Shown: piece by piece, positions 1 through 4,701 of the stretch
Layout: each line of letters starts with the position of its first letter
Position numbering within the stretch: position 1 is the stretch's first letter
Made by a program: the position numbers and the translations under genes
Notes under the pieces: generated by a model
Database searches by the model: none
Told to the model about the DNA's origin: nothing
Seen by the model: the letters and a program-made list of their open reading frames with translations, nothing else
NCBI GenBank assembly: GCA_003552765.1
Contig: PUOI01000435.1
Span: 1-5,297 of the forward strand
Origin: Candidatus Hydrogenedentota bacterium
GTDB lineage: Bacteria; Hydrogenedentota; Hydrogenedentia; Hydrogenedentales; SLHB01
Direction of reading: 5' to 3'
Length of the DNA: 5,297 nucleotides

Positions 1-566
1 TCCAGCCGGAAAAGCGTCTCCAATGCGGCGATATCGGGCAAGTCAAAGGCGAAGACCTCGATGGTGACGTCGATGGTGTGTTTCCGGCCCTGGGCGGGGA
101 TGAGTTCGACCTCGCCCCGGTACACGCCGGGGGCCGCATCGCCATCGGCATGGTACGTGAGCCAGACGGTCTGCGTCTCTTGGGGCGGCGCGTCGAAGGG
201 TTCATAGGGCAACAAGGGATCGGGCCACAGCGTTTCGTCTTCCCAGGCGCTGGGACGTCTAGGCGAGGGGTTGGGCATTTCCACATAGCCCACGCGGTAT
301 ACATCGGGCGCGCCGATGCCCTCGGCCAAAGGTCCTGCCTTGACCTCGATATCTTCCACCGTTTGGCGCGTGCTGCGCACCGCAATCTGAAAAGACGCCC
401 GTTCTCCCCGCGCCATGTAAAGGCGGACTTCCTGTTCGCCCCGGCCGCCCGGCCGTTCACTGCCGGGAAACACGGGCGTCAGCGGCGATTCAACCCAGAC
501 ATGGGTCACGTTGAGCAAACCAGCAGCCGCAAACAACACTGAAGCGGCAATCGCATTCCAAACCAT
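1..566 (-). CDS. Probable exported DUF4091-type protein, N-terminal part (runs off left edge)
   Basis: Read on the minus strand from an ATG at 566, the frame stays open for 188 codons to the window edge, so the C-terminal part is missing. Residues 4-19 are hydrophobic (NAIAASVLFAAAGLL), which suggests a signal peptide or membrane anchor and hence export. The rest is beta-rich: a segment near 46-64 (EVRLYMARGERASFQIAVR) and one near 133-176 (TVWLTYHADGD, APGVYRGEV, then a TIDVTIEVFAFDLP strand). From memory these resemble the N-terminal beta-sandwich of DUF4091/glycoside-hydrolase-like proteins common in Planctomycetota and relatives; the catalytic-looking part would lie outside the window, so no enzymatic activity can be assigned. 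The start is uncertain: the signal segment has no basic residue after Met1, but the frame upstream is open to a TAA at 696-698 and would add RDLRR just before Met1, with a TTG at 617 and a GTG at 665 as alternatives. No good Shine-Dalgarno is seen before 566. Confidence 0.72.
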   Translation of the reverse strand, partial: MVWNAIAASVLFAAAGLLNVTHVWVESPLTPVFPGSERPGGRGEQEVRLYMARGERASFQIAVRSTRQTVEDIEVKAGPLAEGIGAPDVYRVGYVEMPNPSPRRPSAWEDETLWPDPLLPYEPFDAPPQETQTVWLTYHADGDAAPGVYRGEVELIPAQGRKHTIDVTIEVFAFDLPDIAALETLFRL

Positions 567-614
567 TCTTCTGAGGTCCCGTGGGGTGGTGAGTTCAACC
601 TTCTGGCGTATGTA

Positions 615-627
615 CAAGTATAACTTG
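615..627 (-). promoter_or_regulatory. Possible -10 element inside a short dyad, upstream of the DUF4091-type gene
   Basis: On the minus strand TATACT (622 to 617) matches the sigma-70 -10 consensus at five of six positions and lies about 50 bases before the ATG at 566. A poor -35 (CTCACA, four of six) lies 16 bases further upstream. The -10 sits in a perfect 5-base dyad, CAAGT-ATA-ACTTG (615-627 on the plus strand), which could be an operator but is short enough to be chance. If this is the promoter, the TTG start at 617 is excluded and ATG 566 is favoured. Confidence 0.28.
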
Positions 628-680
628 CGCCGGGACCTTGTGAGTTGACGCCTCAGGGAATCCACAAAAGTGGCATATTT

Positions 681-765
681 GTAGAAGCGGCGTCCTTACC
701 CCTATCCGATGGGAGAGAACTCGCGTTGTGCGCCAGGGGTTAAGCGGCGAGGGCGCCGCTTCTAC
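681..765. repeat. REP/BIME-like inverted pair of GTAG-headed palindromic units
   Basis: GTAGAAGCGGCG at 681-692 is repeated exactly, inverted, at 754-765. The arms extend inward to 17 positions with 15 identities (the two differences are G-U pairs in plus-strand RNA), and a further pair acccct (698-703) / aggggt (735-740) closes an inner loop of 31 bases. Both outer ends begin with GTAG, the conserved tetranucleotide that heads REP (repetitive extragenic palindromic) units mobilised by RAYT (TnpA-REP) transposases in other bacteria. Two such units in opposite orientation make a BIME-like arrangement. The left unit appears incomplete, since it lacks the second half of its own hairpin. The inverted repeat is directly visible; assignment to the REP class is inference, because only one locus is seen and no RAYT gene is present here. 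An ordinary local hairpin element or a small MITE is the alternative; I see no target-site duplication. Confidence 0.55.
742..765 (-). repeat. Complete REP-like unit: GTAG plus perfect 8-bp hairpin
   Basis: Read on the minus strand from 765, the unit is GTAG followed by AAGCGGCG, a CCCT loop and CGCCGCTT. The stem is a perfect 8 base pairs with a four-base loop, the layout expected of a single REP. Its 5' arm is the same sequence that pairs with the far unit at 681-692, so the local hairpin and the long-range stem exclude one another. Confidence 0.5.
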
Positions 766-766
766 G

Positions 767-797
767 TTGCGCAATAGTGGCTCGGCCGCTATCGCAA
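767..797. repeat. Strong 31-base hairpin
   Basis: ttgcg (767-771) pairs with cgcaa (793-797) and atagtggc (774-781) pairs with gccgctat (785-792), with one G-U pair, a two-base bulge (772-773) and a tcg loop. That gives 13 pairs in 31 bases. It touches the inverted pair on its left and overlaps the T-tract of the next hairpin on its right. The TAG-GGC/GCC-CTA core resembles the GTAG-headed units nearby, so it may be a diverged member of the same repeat family; this is inference. Confidence 0.45.
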
Positions 798-854
798 AAA
801 CAAGCAGGCGGACGCCCTCTGCCGCTACTTAAGCGTAGTGGAGGCGCGTCCGCC
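795..854 (-). terminator. Probable intrinsic terminator of the four-TM protein gene
   Basis: On the minus strand, about 25 bases after the stop codon at 880, ggcggacgc (854 to 846) pairs perfectly with gcgtccgcc (815 to 807). The stem continues through a one-base bulge with a further cctc/gagg and, after a three-base bulge, ctac/gtag around a gcttaa loop. It is followed at once by a T-rich run (tgcttgttttt, 806 to 796). Position, stem and T-tract all fit Rho-independent termination of the minus-strand gene at 880-1386. Two GTAG motifs sit at the loop side (825-828 minus, 835-838 plus), so it may also derive from the same palindrome family as its neighbours. Confidence 0.6.
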
Positions 855-879
855 GTGTCTGGCGTGCGATTCTAAGCGA

Positions 880-1386
880 TTATTCGGAGGCGTATCCGAT
901 GGCGCGCTTGAGGGTGCGTCCGTTGATGGTGAAGCCCATCACGACCTGGGTCCAGGAGATGACCAGCAGCATCAGGAACTCGGTGTTGTGGAAAATGCCG
1001 AATCCGCTGATGCCCGCCGTTCCCAGAACGAAAACCACGAGGTACACCATCGCCACGGCAAGCATGAACAACGCCTCATTCGTGTTGTTGATGCCTGGCT
1101 TGGAGACCTTCAGGAGTTCGGCCATTGCGACCATGGTGGCCAGAAGGTACATGACCTCGATCCATGAGAGTTGATAGGTGCCGATACTCAAAAAAACCGC
1201 TCTCATGTCCGCGACGGCGAGTTGCACGACGATGTACAGCACAAAGAGATAAGTAAACCAAGGCACCACGCCGCAGTACCCCAAAAAGTTGCCGATCTTT
1301 TGCCTTTTTGAGCGCGCCACCACGGTAGCGCCCGCAGCCCCCGCATCGGGGTGTTCTTCGTTTTGCTCCATATCGTCCCTAAACAT
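880..1386 (-). CDS. Hypothetical four-TM membrane protein, 168 aa
   Basis: I do not recognise this family. The ATG at 1386 is chosen because GGAG lies five bases before it on the minus strand (aaaaggagcagttATG); an in-frame ATG 12 codons upstream has no comparable site. The product starts with an acidic, Ala/Gly-rich tail of about 25 residues, then a basic patch (RSKRQK, about 26-31), then four hydrophobic stretches at about 33-58, 75-92, 105-126 and 136-155, and ends in a short basic tail (NGRTLKR). Basic residues before TM1, between TM2 and TM3 (KVSKPG) and after TM4 predict both ends in the cytoplasm. No signal peptide, metal-binding cluster or catalytic motif is visible. It is flanked by a leader hairpin and a terminator, so it is likely a single-gene transcript. 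Hydrophobic pattern, codon use and flanking signals support a real gene; function is unknown. Confidence 0.82.
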   Translation of the reverse strand: MFRDDMEQNEEHPDAGAAGATVVARSKRQKIGNFLGYCGVVPWFTYLFVLYIVVQLAVADMRAVFLSIGTYQLSWIEVMYLLATMVAMAELLKVSKPGINNTNEALFMLAVAMVYLVVFVLGTAGISGFGIFHNTEFLMLLVISWTQVVMGFTINGRTLKRAIGYASE

Positions 1387-1430
1387 AACTGCTCCTTTTC
1401 TTGGATTCCAGCTTCCCGTCAAAGCAAAAG

Positions 1431-1445
1431 GCGGGCGTCCCCCGC
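1431..1445 (-). promoter_or_regulatory. GC-rich leader hairpin followed by a T-rich stretch
   Basis: gcggg (1431-1435) pairs with cccgc (1441-1445) around a five-base loop, and the flanking aag/ctt can extend it past a one-base bulge. On the minus strand the stem is followed by cttttgcttt, so it looks like a short terminator or attenuator placed about 45 bases before the start codon of the 168-residue gene. Its loop-and-arm sequence (GGACGCCCGC) resembles the arms of the palindromes at 681-854, so it may instead be another dispersed repeat copy. Confidence 0.35.
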
Positions 1446-1484
1446 TTGTTGTGGAGTCCGTGCGAAAGACCCCGATTCCAGCCT

Positions 1485-1490
1485 AGTATA
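1485..1490 (-). promoter_or_regulatory. Possible -10 element for the four-TM protein gene
   Basis: TATACT on the minus strand (1490 to 1485) matches the -10 consensus at five of six positions and would start a leader of about 90 bases that contains the hairpin at 1431-1445. No acceptable -35 is present at 15-19 bases upstream, so the call rests on the -10 and position alone. Confidence 0.25.
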
Positions 1491-1638
1491 ACCCACCGTC
1501 CCCTGAGATGCACTCGGGCGGCAAAATGACGCTTTCCCCCAATCCGCCGCAGTAGGGGAGCTATTGTTGCAGGACGCCTTGGGCGGGTTCAAATAGGACA
1601 CTCCTCCCAATCGCCGGGTTGGACCGGTTGGAATCCCG

Positions 1639-1669
1639 TTGTCAGTTTTGCCGTTGCGCGTGCTAAGAT
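1639..1669 (+). promoter_or_regulatory. Candidate promoter of the NatA-NatB operon
   Basis: TTGTCA (1639-1644) matches the -35 consensus at five of six positions. TAAGAT (1664-1669) is a weaker -10 (four of six) but is preceded by TGC, an extended -10. The spacer is 19 bases, longer than the ideal 17. Transcription would begin near 1676, leaving a leader of about 64 bases. This also argues against the upstream in-frame ATG at 1668, which overlaps the -10. Confidence 0.4.
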
Positions 1670-1739
1670 GAAGCCGGTAAGGCTGTTGAACTCTCTATCG
1701 CCCCTCGGCAGATTATGGCAAACCGGTCCGGAAACCCTT

Positions 1740-2507
1740 ATGATCGAAGCGCATCGCCTTAGCAAGACGTTTTATGCGCCGCGCAGCGCGCCCATCGAGG
1801 CCGTGCGCGAGGTGTCGTTGTCTGTGGAGGCGGGGGAGATCCTCGGGCTGCTAGGGCCCAACGGCGCGGGGAAGACCACCTTGCTGCGCATGCTCGCCAC
1901 TATTCTCACGCCCACCTCGGGTTCGTGCAGGGTGTGTGCCGTTCCCGTGAGCGAAAGCCCCCAGGCCGCCCGCGCCAAGATTGGATTTCTCTCGGGGAAT
2001 ACCCGGCTCTACGGCCGGCTCACGCCGCGGGAGTTGCTGCGGTACTTCGGACGGCTCTACGGCATGGATCGGGACACGATCGCCGATCGAACCGAGGCCT
2101 TGTCCGCGATGCTCGGCATGGGGGAGTTCCTCGATCGCCGCTGCGACACGCTTTCCACCGGCCAGACGCAACGCGTCTCCATCGCCCGCGTCATCCTTCA
2201 TGATCCCCCCGTGCTCATTCTCGATGAGCCCACGTTGGGATTGGACATCATGTCGAGCCGCACCATCCTGGATTTCATCCGCGAGGCGCGCGGACGCGAA
2301 CACGCCATCATCTTCTCGACGCATTACATGACGGAAGCGGAGCTTCTGTGCGACCGGATTGGCCTGATTCATGAAGGCCGAATCCACGCCATGGATACCC
2401 CCGCCAACCTATACGCACGCACGCACACCGACAACCTCCAGGACGCGTTCCTCGCCATGATAGGGGCGGAACCCGCCACGGCTGAGGCTGGGCCGGACGT
2501 TTCATGA
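1740..2507 (+). CDS. natA: ABC transporter ATP-binding protein, NatA-type
   Basis: This 255-residue cytoplasmic ATPase would power the permease encoded directly downstream. The ABC signatures are in order: Walker A GPNGAGKT at 39-46, signature LSTGQ at 138-142, Walker B VLILDEPT at 158-165 with catalytic Glu163, D-loop GLD at 167-169, and switch His195 (STHYM). At the Q-loop (IGFLSGNTRLYGRLT, about 81-95) the usual glutamine is replaced; the aligned position is Gly86. The LYGRLTPRE segment and LSTGQ signature are typical of NatA-like sodium/drug export ATPases. ATG 1740 is chosen over the in-frame ATG at 1668 because family alignment begins at MIEAHRLSKTF, a weak GGAAA site lies five bases before it, and the upstream ATG overlaps the candidate -10. 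The stop codon overlaps the next start (ATGA), indicating translational coupling. The ABC ATPase call is certain; NatA is by partner and motif similarity, and the substrate is unproven. Confidence 0.9.
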   Translation: MIEAHRLSKTFYAPRSAPIEAVREVSLSVEAGEILGLLGPNGAGKTTLLRMLATILTPTSGSCRVCAVPVSESPQAARAKIGFLSGNTRLYGRLTPRELLRYFGRLYGMDRDTIADRTEALSAMLGMGEFLDRRCDTLSTGQTQRVSIARVILHDPPVLILDEPTLGLDIMSSRTILDFIREARGREHAIIFSTHYMTEAELLCDRIGLIHEGRIHAMDTPANLYARTHTDNLQDAFLAMIGAEPATAEAGPDVS

Positions 2508-4564
2508 GATTTGCACTCGCTTTAACGATATTCGCCAAGGAACTCCTGGACATGCTCCGCGACCGGCGCACCCTCATCGCGATGGTCGCCGTACCGGTCC
2601 TCCTCTACCCCGTTTTGTTCTTGGTGTTCTCGCAGGTCATGATCATCCAGCACGAGCGTATCGAGCGCGCGCCCTCCAAGATCGCGCTCGAAGGCGACGA
2701 GGGACTGCTGCGGAGCTGGTTGGAGGCCGTGCCCCGGTTGGAAATCGAGCCATCGGCCGATCCCGAAGAGGATCTCCTTCGCGGACGCGTACATGCCGTC
2801 GTCCGGATGGAAGAAACCGCCGGCGCCGCGCTTGAGGCTGGCCAGACCGCGGGCGTCACCATCCTCTACGACGCCATGGAGCAGGCAAGCACCCAAGCCG
2901 CCACCCGTATACAGGAGGCGCTTGACGACAAGCACGAGGAATTCCTGGAGACGCGGGTGCGGGAAGCGGGGCTGGACCCCGCCTACGTGCGGCCGCTGGA
3001 CATCGAACAGGAGAACGCCGCGCCCGCCGCCAAGACGGGCGGGGCCATCCTGGGCATGGTGCTCCCCGTCATCATGGTGCTGATGCTCGGCGTGGGCGCC
3101 TTCTATCCGGCGGTTGATCTGACGGCGGGGGAAAAGGAACGCGGCACCTTTGAGACCTTGCTGTCCACCCCCACATCAAAGCTAGAAATCGTGGCGGGAA
3201 AATTCCTCACGGTCTTCTGCATCTCGTTGCTCACCGGCCTAATGAACCTCGCGAGCATGCTGGCCACCTTCTGGATCCAAATAGGCCAGCTTGACGAGGA
3301 ACTCGGTGGGGCGGAGATTCACCTGTCGCCGGTTACGGGACTGATCATCCTGGCCGCCCTGATTCCGCTGGCGTTCTTCATCTCGGCGCTGATGATGTCC
3401 GTTGCCGTGTTCGCGCGCAGCTTCCGGGAAGCGCAGAACTTCGTCACGCCCTTCTTCGTGCTGATCACGCTGCCCCCCGCGCTGGTGGCCCTGCCCGGCG
3501 TTACTTTGTCTCCCGGCACCCAGTTCCTGCCCATCGCCAACGTGGCCCTGCTGTTCAAGACCCTCATGACCGAACCCGTGGCGGGCGACGCCATGTTTGC
3601 GGTGTTCTTCAGCACAGGGGTCTACGCCCTTCTCAGCCTCGTGCTGGCGGCTTGGATCTTTCAGCGGGAGGACGTGGTCCTGTCTCAGCAACGGGGAATT
3701 CCCCTTACTCTGCGCCGCGCGAATCTAACGCCCGAGCCCACGCCCACGCCGGGGTTCGCGCTGTTCCTGTACGGCCTGGCCGTTCTCCTGCTGTTTTACG
3801 CCGGGACCTATGTCCAAGCCAGAAACGTCTTCACCGGCATCCTTATCACCCAGTGGGTCCTCATATTGCTGCCCGTGGCGTTCTTCCTTTGGTACGTCCG
3901 CGTGGACCTCAAACAAGCGTTGCTGCTGCATTTGCCGCGTCCCGGCGATCTTGGCGTCAGCTTACTGATCACGGCCGCCTGGATCCTCATCATCATCCAA
4001 ATCGGCGTATGGCACGAGCAACTCTTCCCGATACCCGAGGAGTTGGGGCAATACATGCGAAGCCTCTTCCTCATCGAGGAGACCGGCGTGGGCGTCTGGG
4101 CGCTTCTCTTCATCATCGCGCTGTCACCCGCCATCTGCGAGGAGGTCCTGCACCGGGGCGCCTTGCTGTCTGGCCTGCGCCGGGTCATGCCTGCGTGGAC
4201 GGCGGTCATCATCACGGGCATCCTCTTCGGGTTGTTCCATCTCAGTATCCACCGTTTGTTGCTCACGACATTGAGCGGCATCTTGTTGGGCTATCTCGTC
4301 TGGCGGAACCGTTCCCTCATCACCGGCGTCGTGGTTCACTTCTGCATCAACGCCGCCGCCGTCCTCGCCATGACGGGGCATCTCCCGGCCTTCTTGCGGG
4401 CCTATGTGGAGGATGGCCACATTGAGGAACATGGGCTGCCCTGGCCCGTGTTCGCCTTGGCGGTGGCCGTGTTCGCCGCGGGCCTCGCCCTCATGGAATG
4501 GCGCGCCCGCCGGGACGCAGGCGTTTCTTCCCAATCCCCGGAAACATCGCAGACAGAGGCCTGA
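2504..4564 (+). CDS. natB: NatB-type ABC permease fused to a CPBP intramembrane protease
   Basis: The 686-residue membrane protein has two halves. The first, about 1-390, is an ABC-2/NatB permease: TM1 at about 24-46, a large extracytoplasmic domain (about 47-180), then TM segments near 182-203, 232-258, 277-303, 312-331 and 362-385. The conserved cytoplasmic stretch DLTAGEKERGTFETLL (205-220) follows TM2. After a Pro/Thr-rich linker (about 405-417) comes a second hydrophobic half of about eight segments containing the CPBP (CAAX protease and bacteriocin-processing, Abi) core. All its motifs are intact: EEVLHR with Glu546, Glu547 and Arg551; FGLFH with Phe575 and His579; and HFCIN with His612 and Asn616. 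A catalytic intramembrane glutamate protease is therefore plausible. It overlaps the ATPase gene by four bases and surely pairs with it. Known NatAB exports sodium ions in Bacillus; substrate here and the protease target are unknown. The tail after 665 is short, polar and probably disordered. Confidence 0.92.
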   Translation: MRFALALTIFAKELLDMLRDRRTLIAMVAVPVLLYPVLFLVFSQVMIIQHERIERAPSKIALEGDEGLLRSWLEAVPRLEIEPSADPEEDLLRGRVHAVVRMEETAGAALEAGQTAGVTILYDAMEQASTQAATRIQEALDDKHEEFLETRVREAGLDPAYVRPLDIEQENAAPAAKTGGAILGMVLPVIMVLMLGVGAFYPAVDLTAGEKERGTFETLLSTPTSKLEIVAGKFLTVFCISLLTGLMNLASMLATFWIQIGQLDEELGGAEIHLSPVTGLIILAALIPLAFFISALMMSVAVFARSFREAQNFVTPFFVLITLPPALVALPGVTLSPGTQFLPIANVALLFKTLMTEPVAGDAMFAVFFSTGVYALLSLVLAAWIFQREDVVLSQQRGIPLTLRRANLTPEPTPTPGFALFLYGLAVLLLFYAGTYVQARNVFTGILITQWVLILLPVAFFLWYVRVDLKQALLLHLPRPGDLGVSLLITAAWILIIIQIGVWHEQLFPIPEELGQYMRSLFLIEETGVGVWALLFIIALSPAICEEVLHRGALLSGLRRVMPAWTAVIITGILFGLFHLSIHRLLLTTLSGILLGYLVWRNRSLITGVVVHFCINAAAVLAMTGHLPAFLRAYVEDGHIEEHGLPWPVFALAVAVFAAGLALMEWRARRDAGVSSQSPETSQTEA

Positions 4565-4701
4565 ATTCGGCGCCGTTTTTGCTCCGGGGTGCATCGCTGT
4601 GATAGGATTCCTAGCCACTTTTGCCTCTATTCCTGCATGTAACGCTGACGGTCTTCTCTAGCCTACGGCCATCAGCCACACGATTTGGATACGGATTCTT
4701 C
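4565..4701 (+). other. Intergenic spacer before lysA
   Basis: These 137 bases separate the permease stop from lysA. A weak hairpin (tagg-att-ccta, 4603-4613, inside gtg/cac) is followed by four T residues at 4619-4622 and could be a poor terminator for the operon, but its stem is too short to call. No promoter with both boxes at proper spacing stands out. The gap length suggests, without proving, separate transcription of lysA. Confidence 0.4.

Larger units (their letters stand above)
567..879. other. Gene-free gap with clustered GC-rich palindromes
   Basis: This 313-base gap separates two minus-strand genes. I find no plausible gene in it. It holds a possible -10 near 617, a small ccac-aaaa-gtgg hairpin at 662-673, and then three larger structured elements back to back: an inverted pair at 681-765, a hairpin at 767-797 and a hairpin with T-tract at 795-854. 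Nearly 175 consecutive bases can therefore be folded, which is far denser than a normal terminator-plus-promoter gap. Confidence 0.7.
1387..1739. promoter_or_regulatory. Divergent intergenic control region
   Basis: These 353 bases separate the minus-strand membrane protein gene from the plus-strand ABC operon. I see no gene in them. From left to right they hold the ribosome binding site and leader hairpin of the minus gene, a possible minus -10 (TATACT, 1490 to 1485), a weak tcccc/gggga pair (1535-1559), a 9-base sequence ggaccggtt (1621-1629) with its exact inverted copy aaccggtcc (1721-1729), and a candidate plus-strand promoter between those two sites. Confidence 0.6.

Noticed and set aside
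78..542. Plus-strand open frame of 154 codons
   Set aside because: It lies antisense to the DUF4091-type frame, which has coherent beta-strand and signal-peptide features; the plus-strand translation is rich in His, Arg and Gly with no recognisable domain.
662..673. ccac-aaaa-gtgg hairpin
   Set aside because: Only four pairs; too short to call on its own, mentioned only as part of the palindrome-rich gap.
681..854. CRISPR array
   Set aside because: The repeated units are inverted and unequally spaced, with no regular direct repeats or spacers and no cas genes.
1404..1482. Nine-base direct repeat gattccagc (1404-1412 and 1474-1482) around the leader hairpin, considered as a target-site duplication
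   Set aside because: No terminal inverted repeats adjoin the copies and a 9-base match at this distance can occur by chance.
1851..2387. Minus-strand open frame of 178 codons opposite the ATPase gene
   Set aside because: It is an antisense shadow of a well-defined ABC ATPase in GC-rich DNA, with low-complexity composition and no ribosome binding site considered convincing.
3652..4425. Plus-strand open frame of 257 codons inside natB
   Set aside because: It overlaps the CPBP half of the permease in another frame and its translation is an Arg/His/Pro-rich shadow; the natB frame has intact motifs throughout.
4569..4580. cggcgccg followed by five T residues just after natB, considered as a terminator
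   Set aside because: The palindrome has no room for a loop: a usable stem would be three pairs with a two-base loop.
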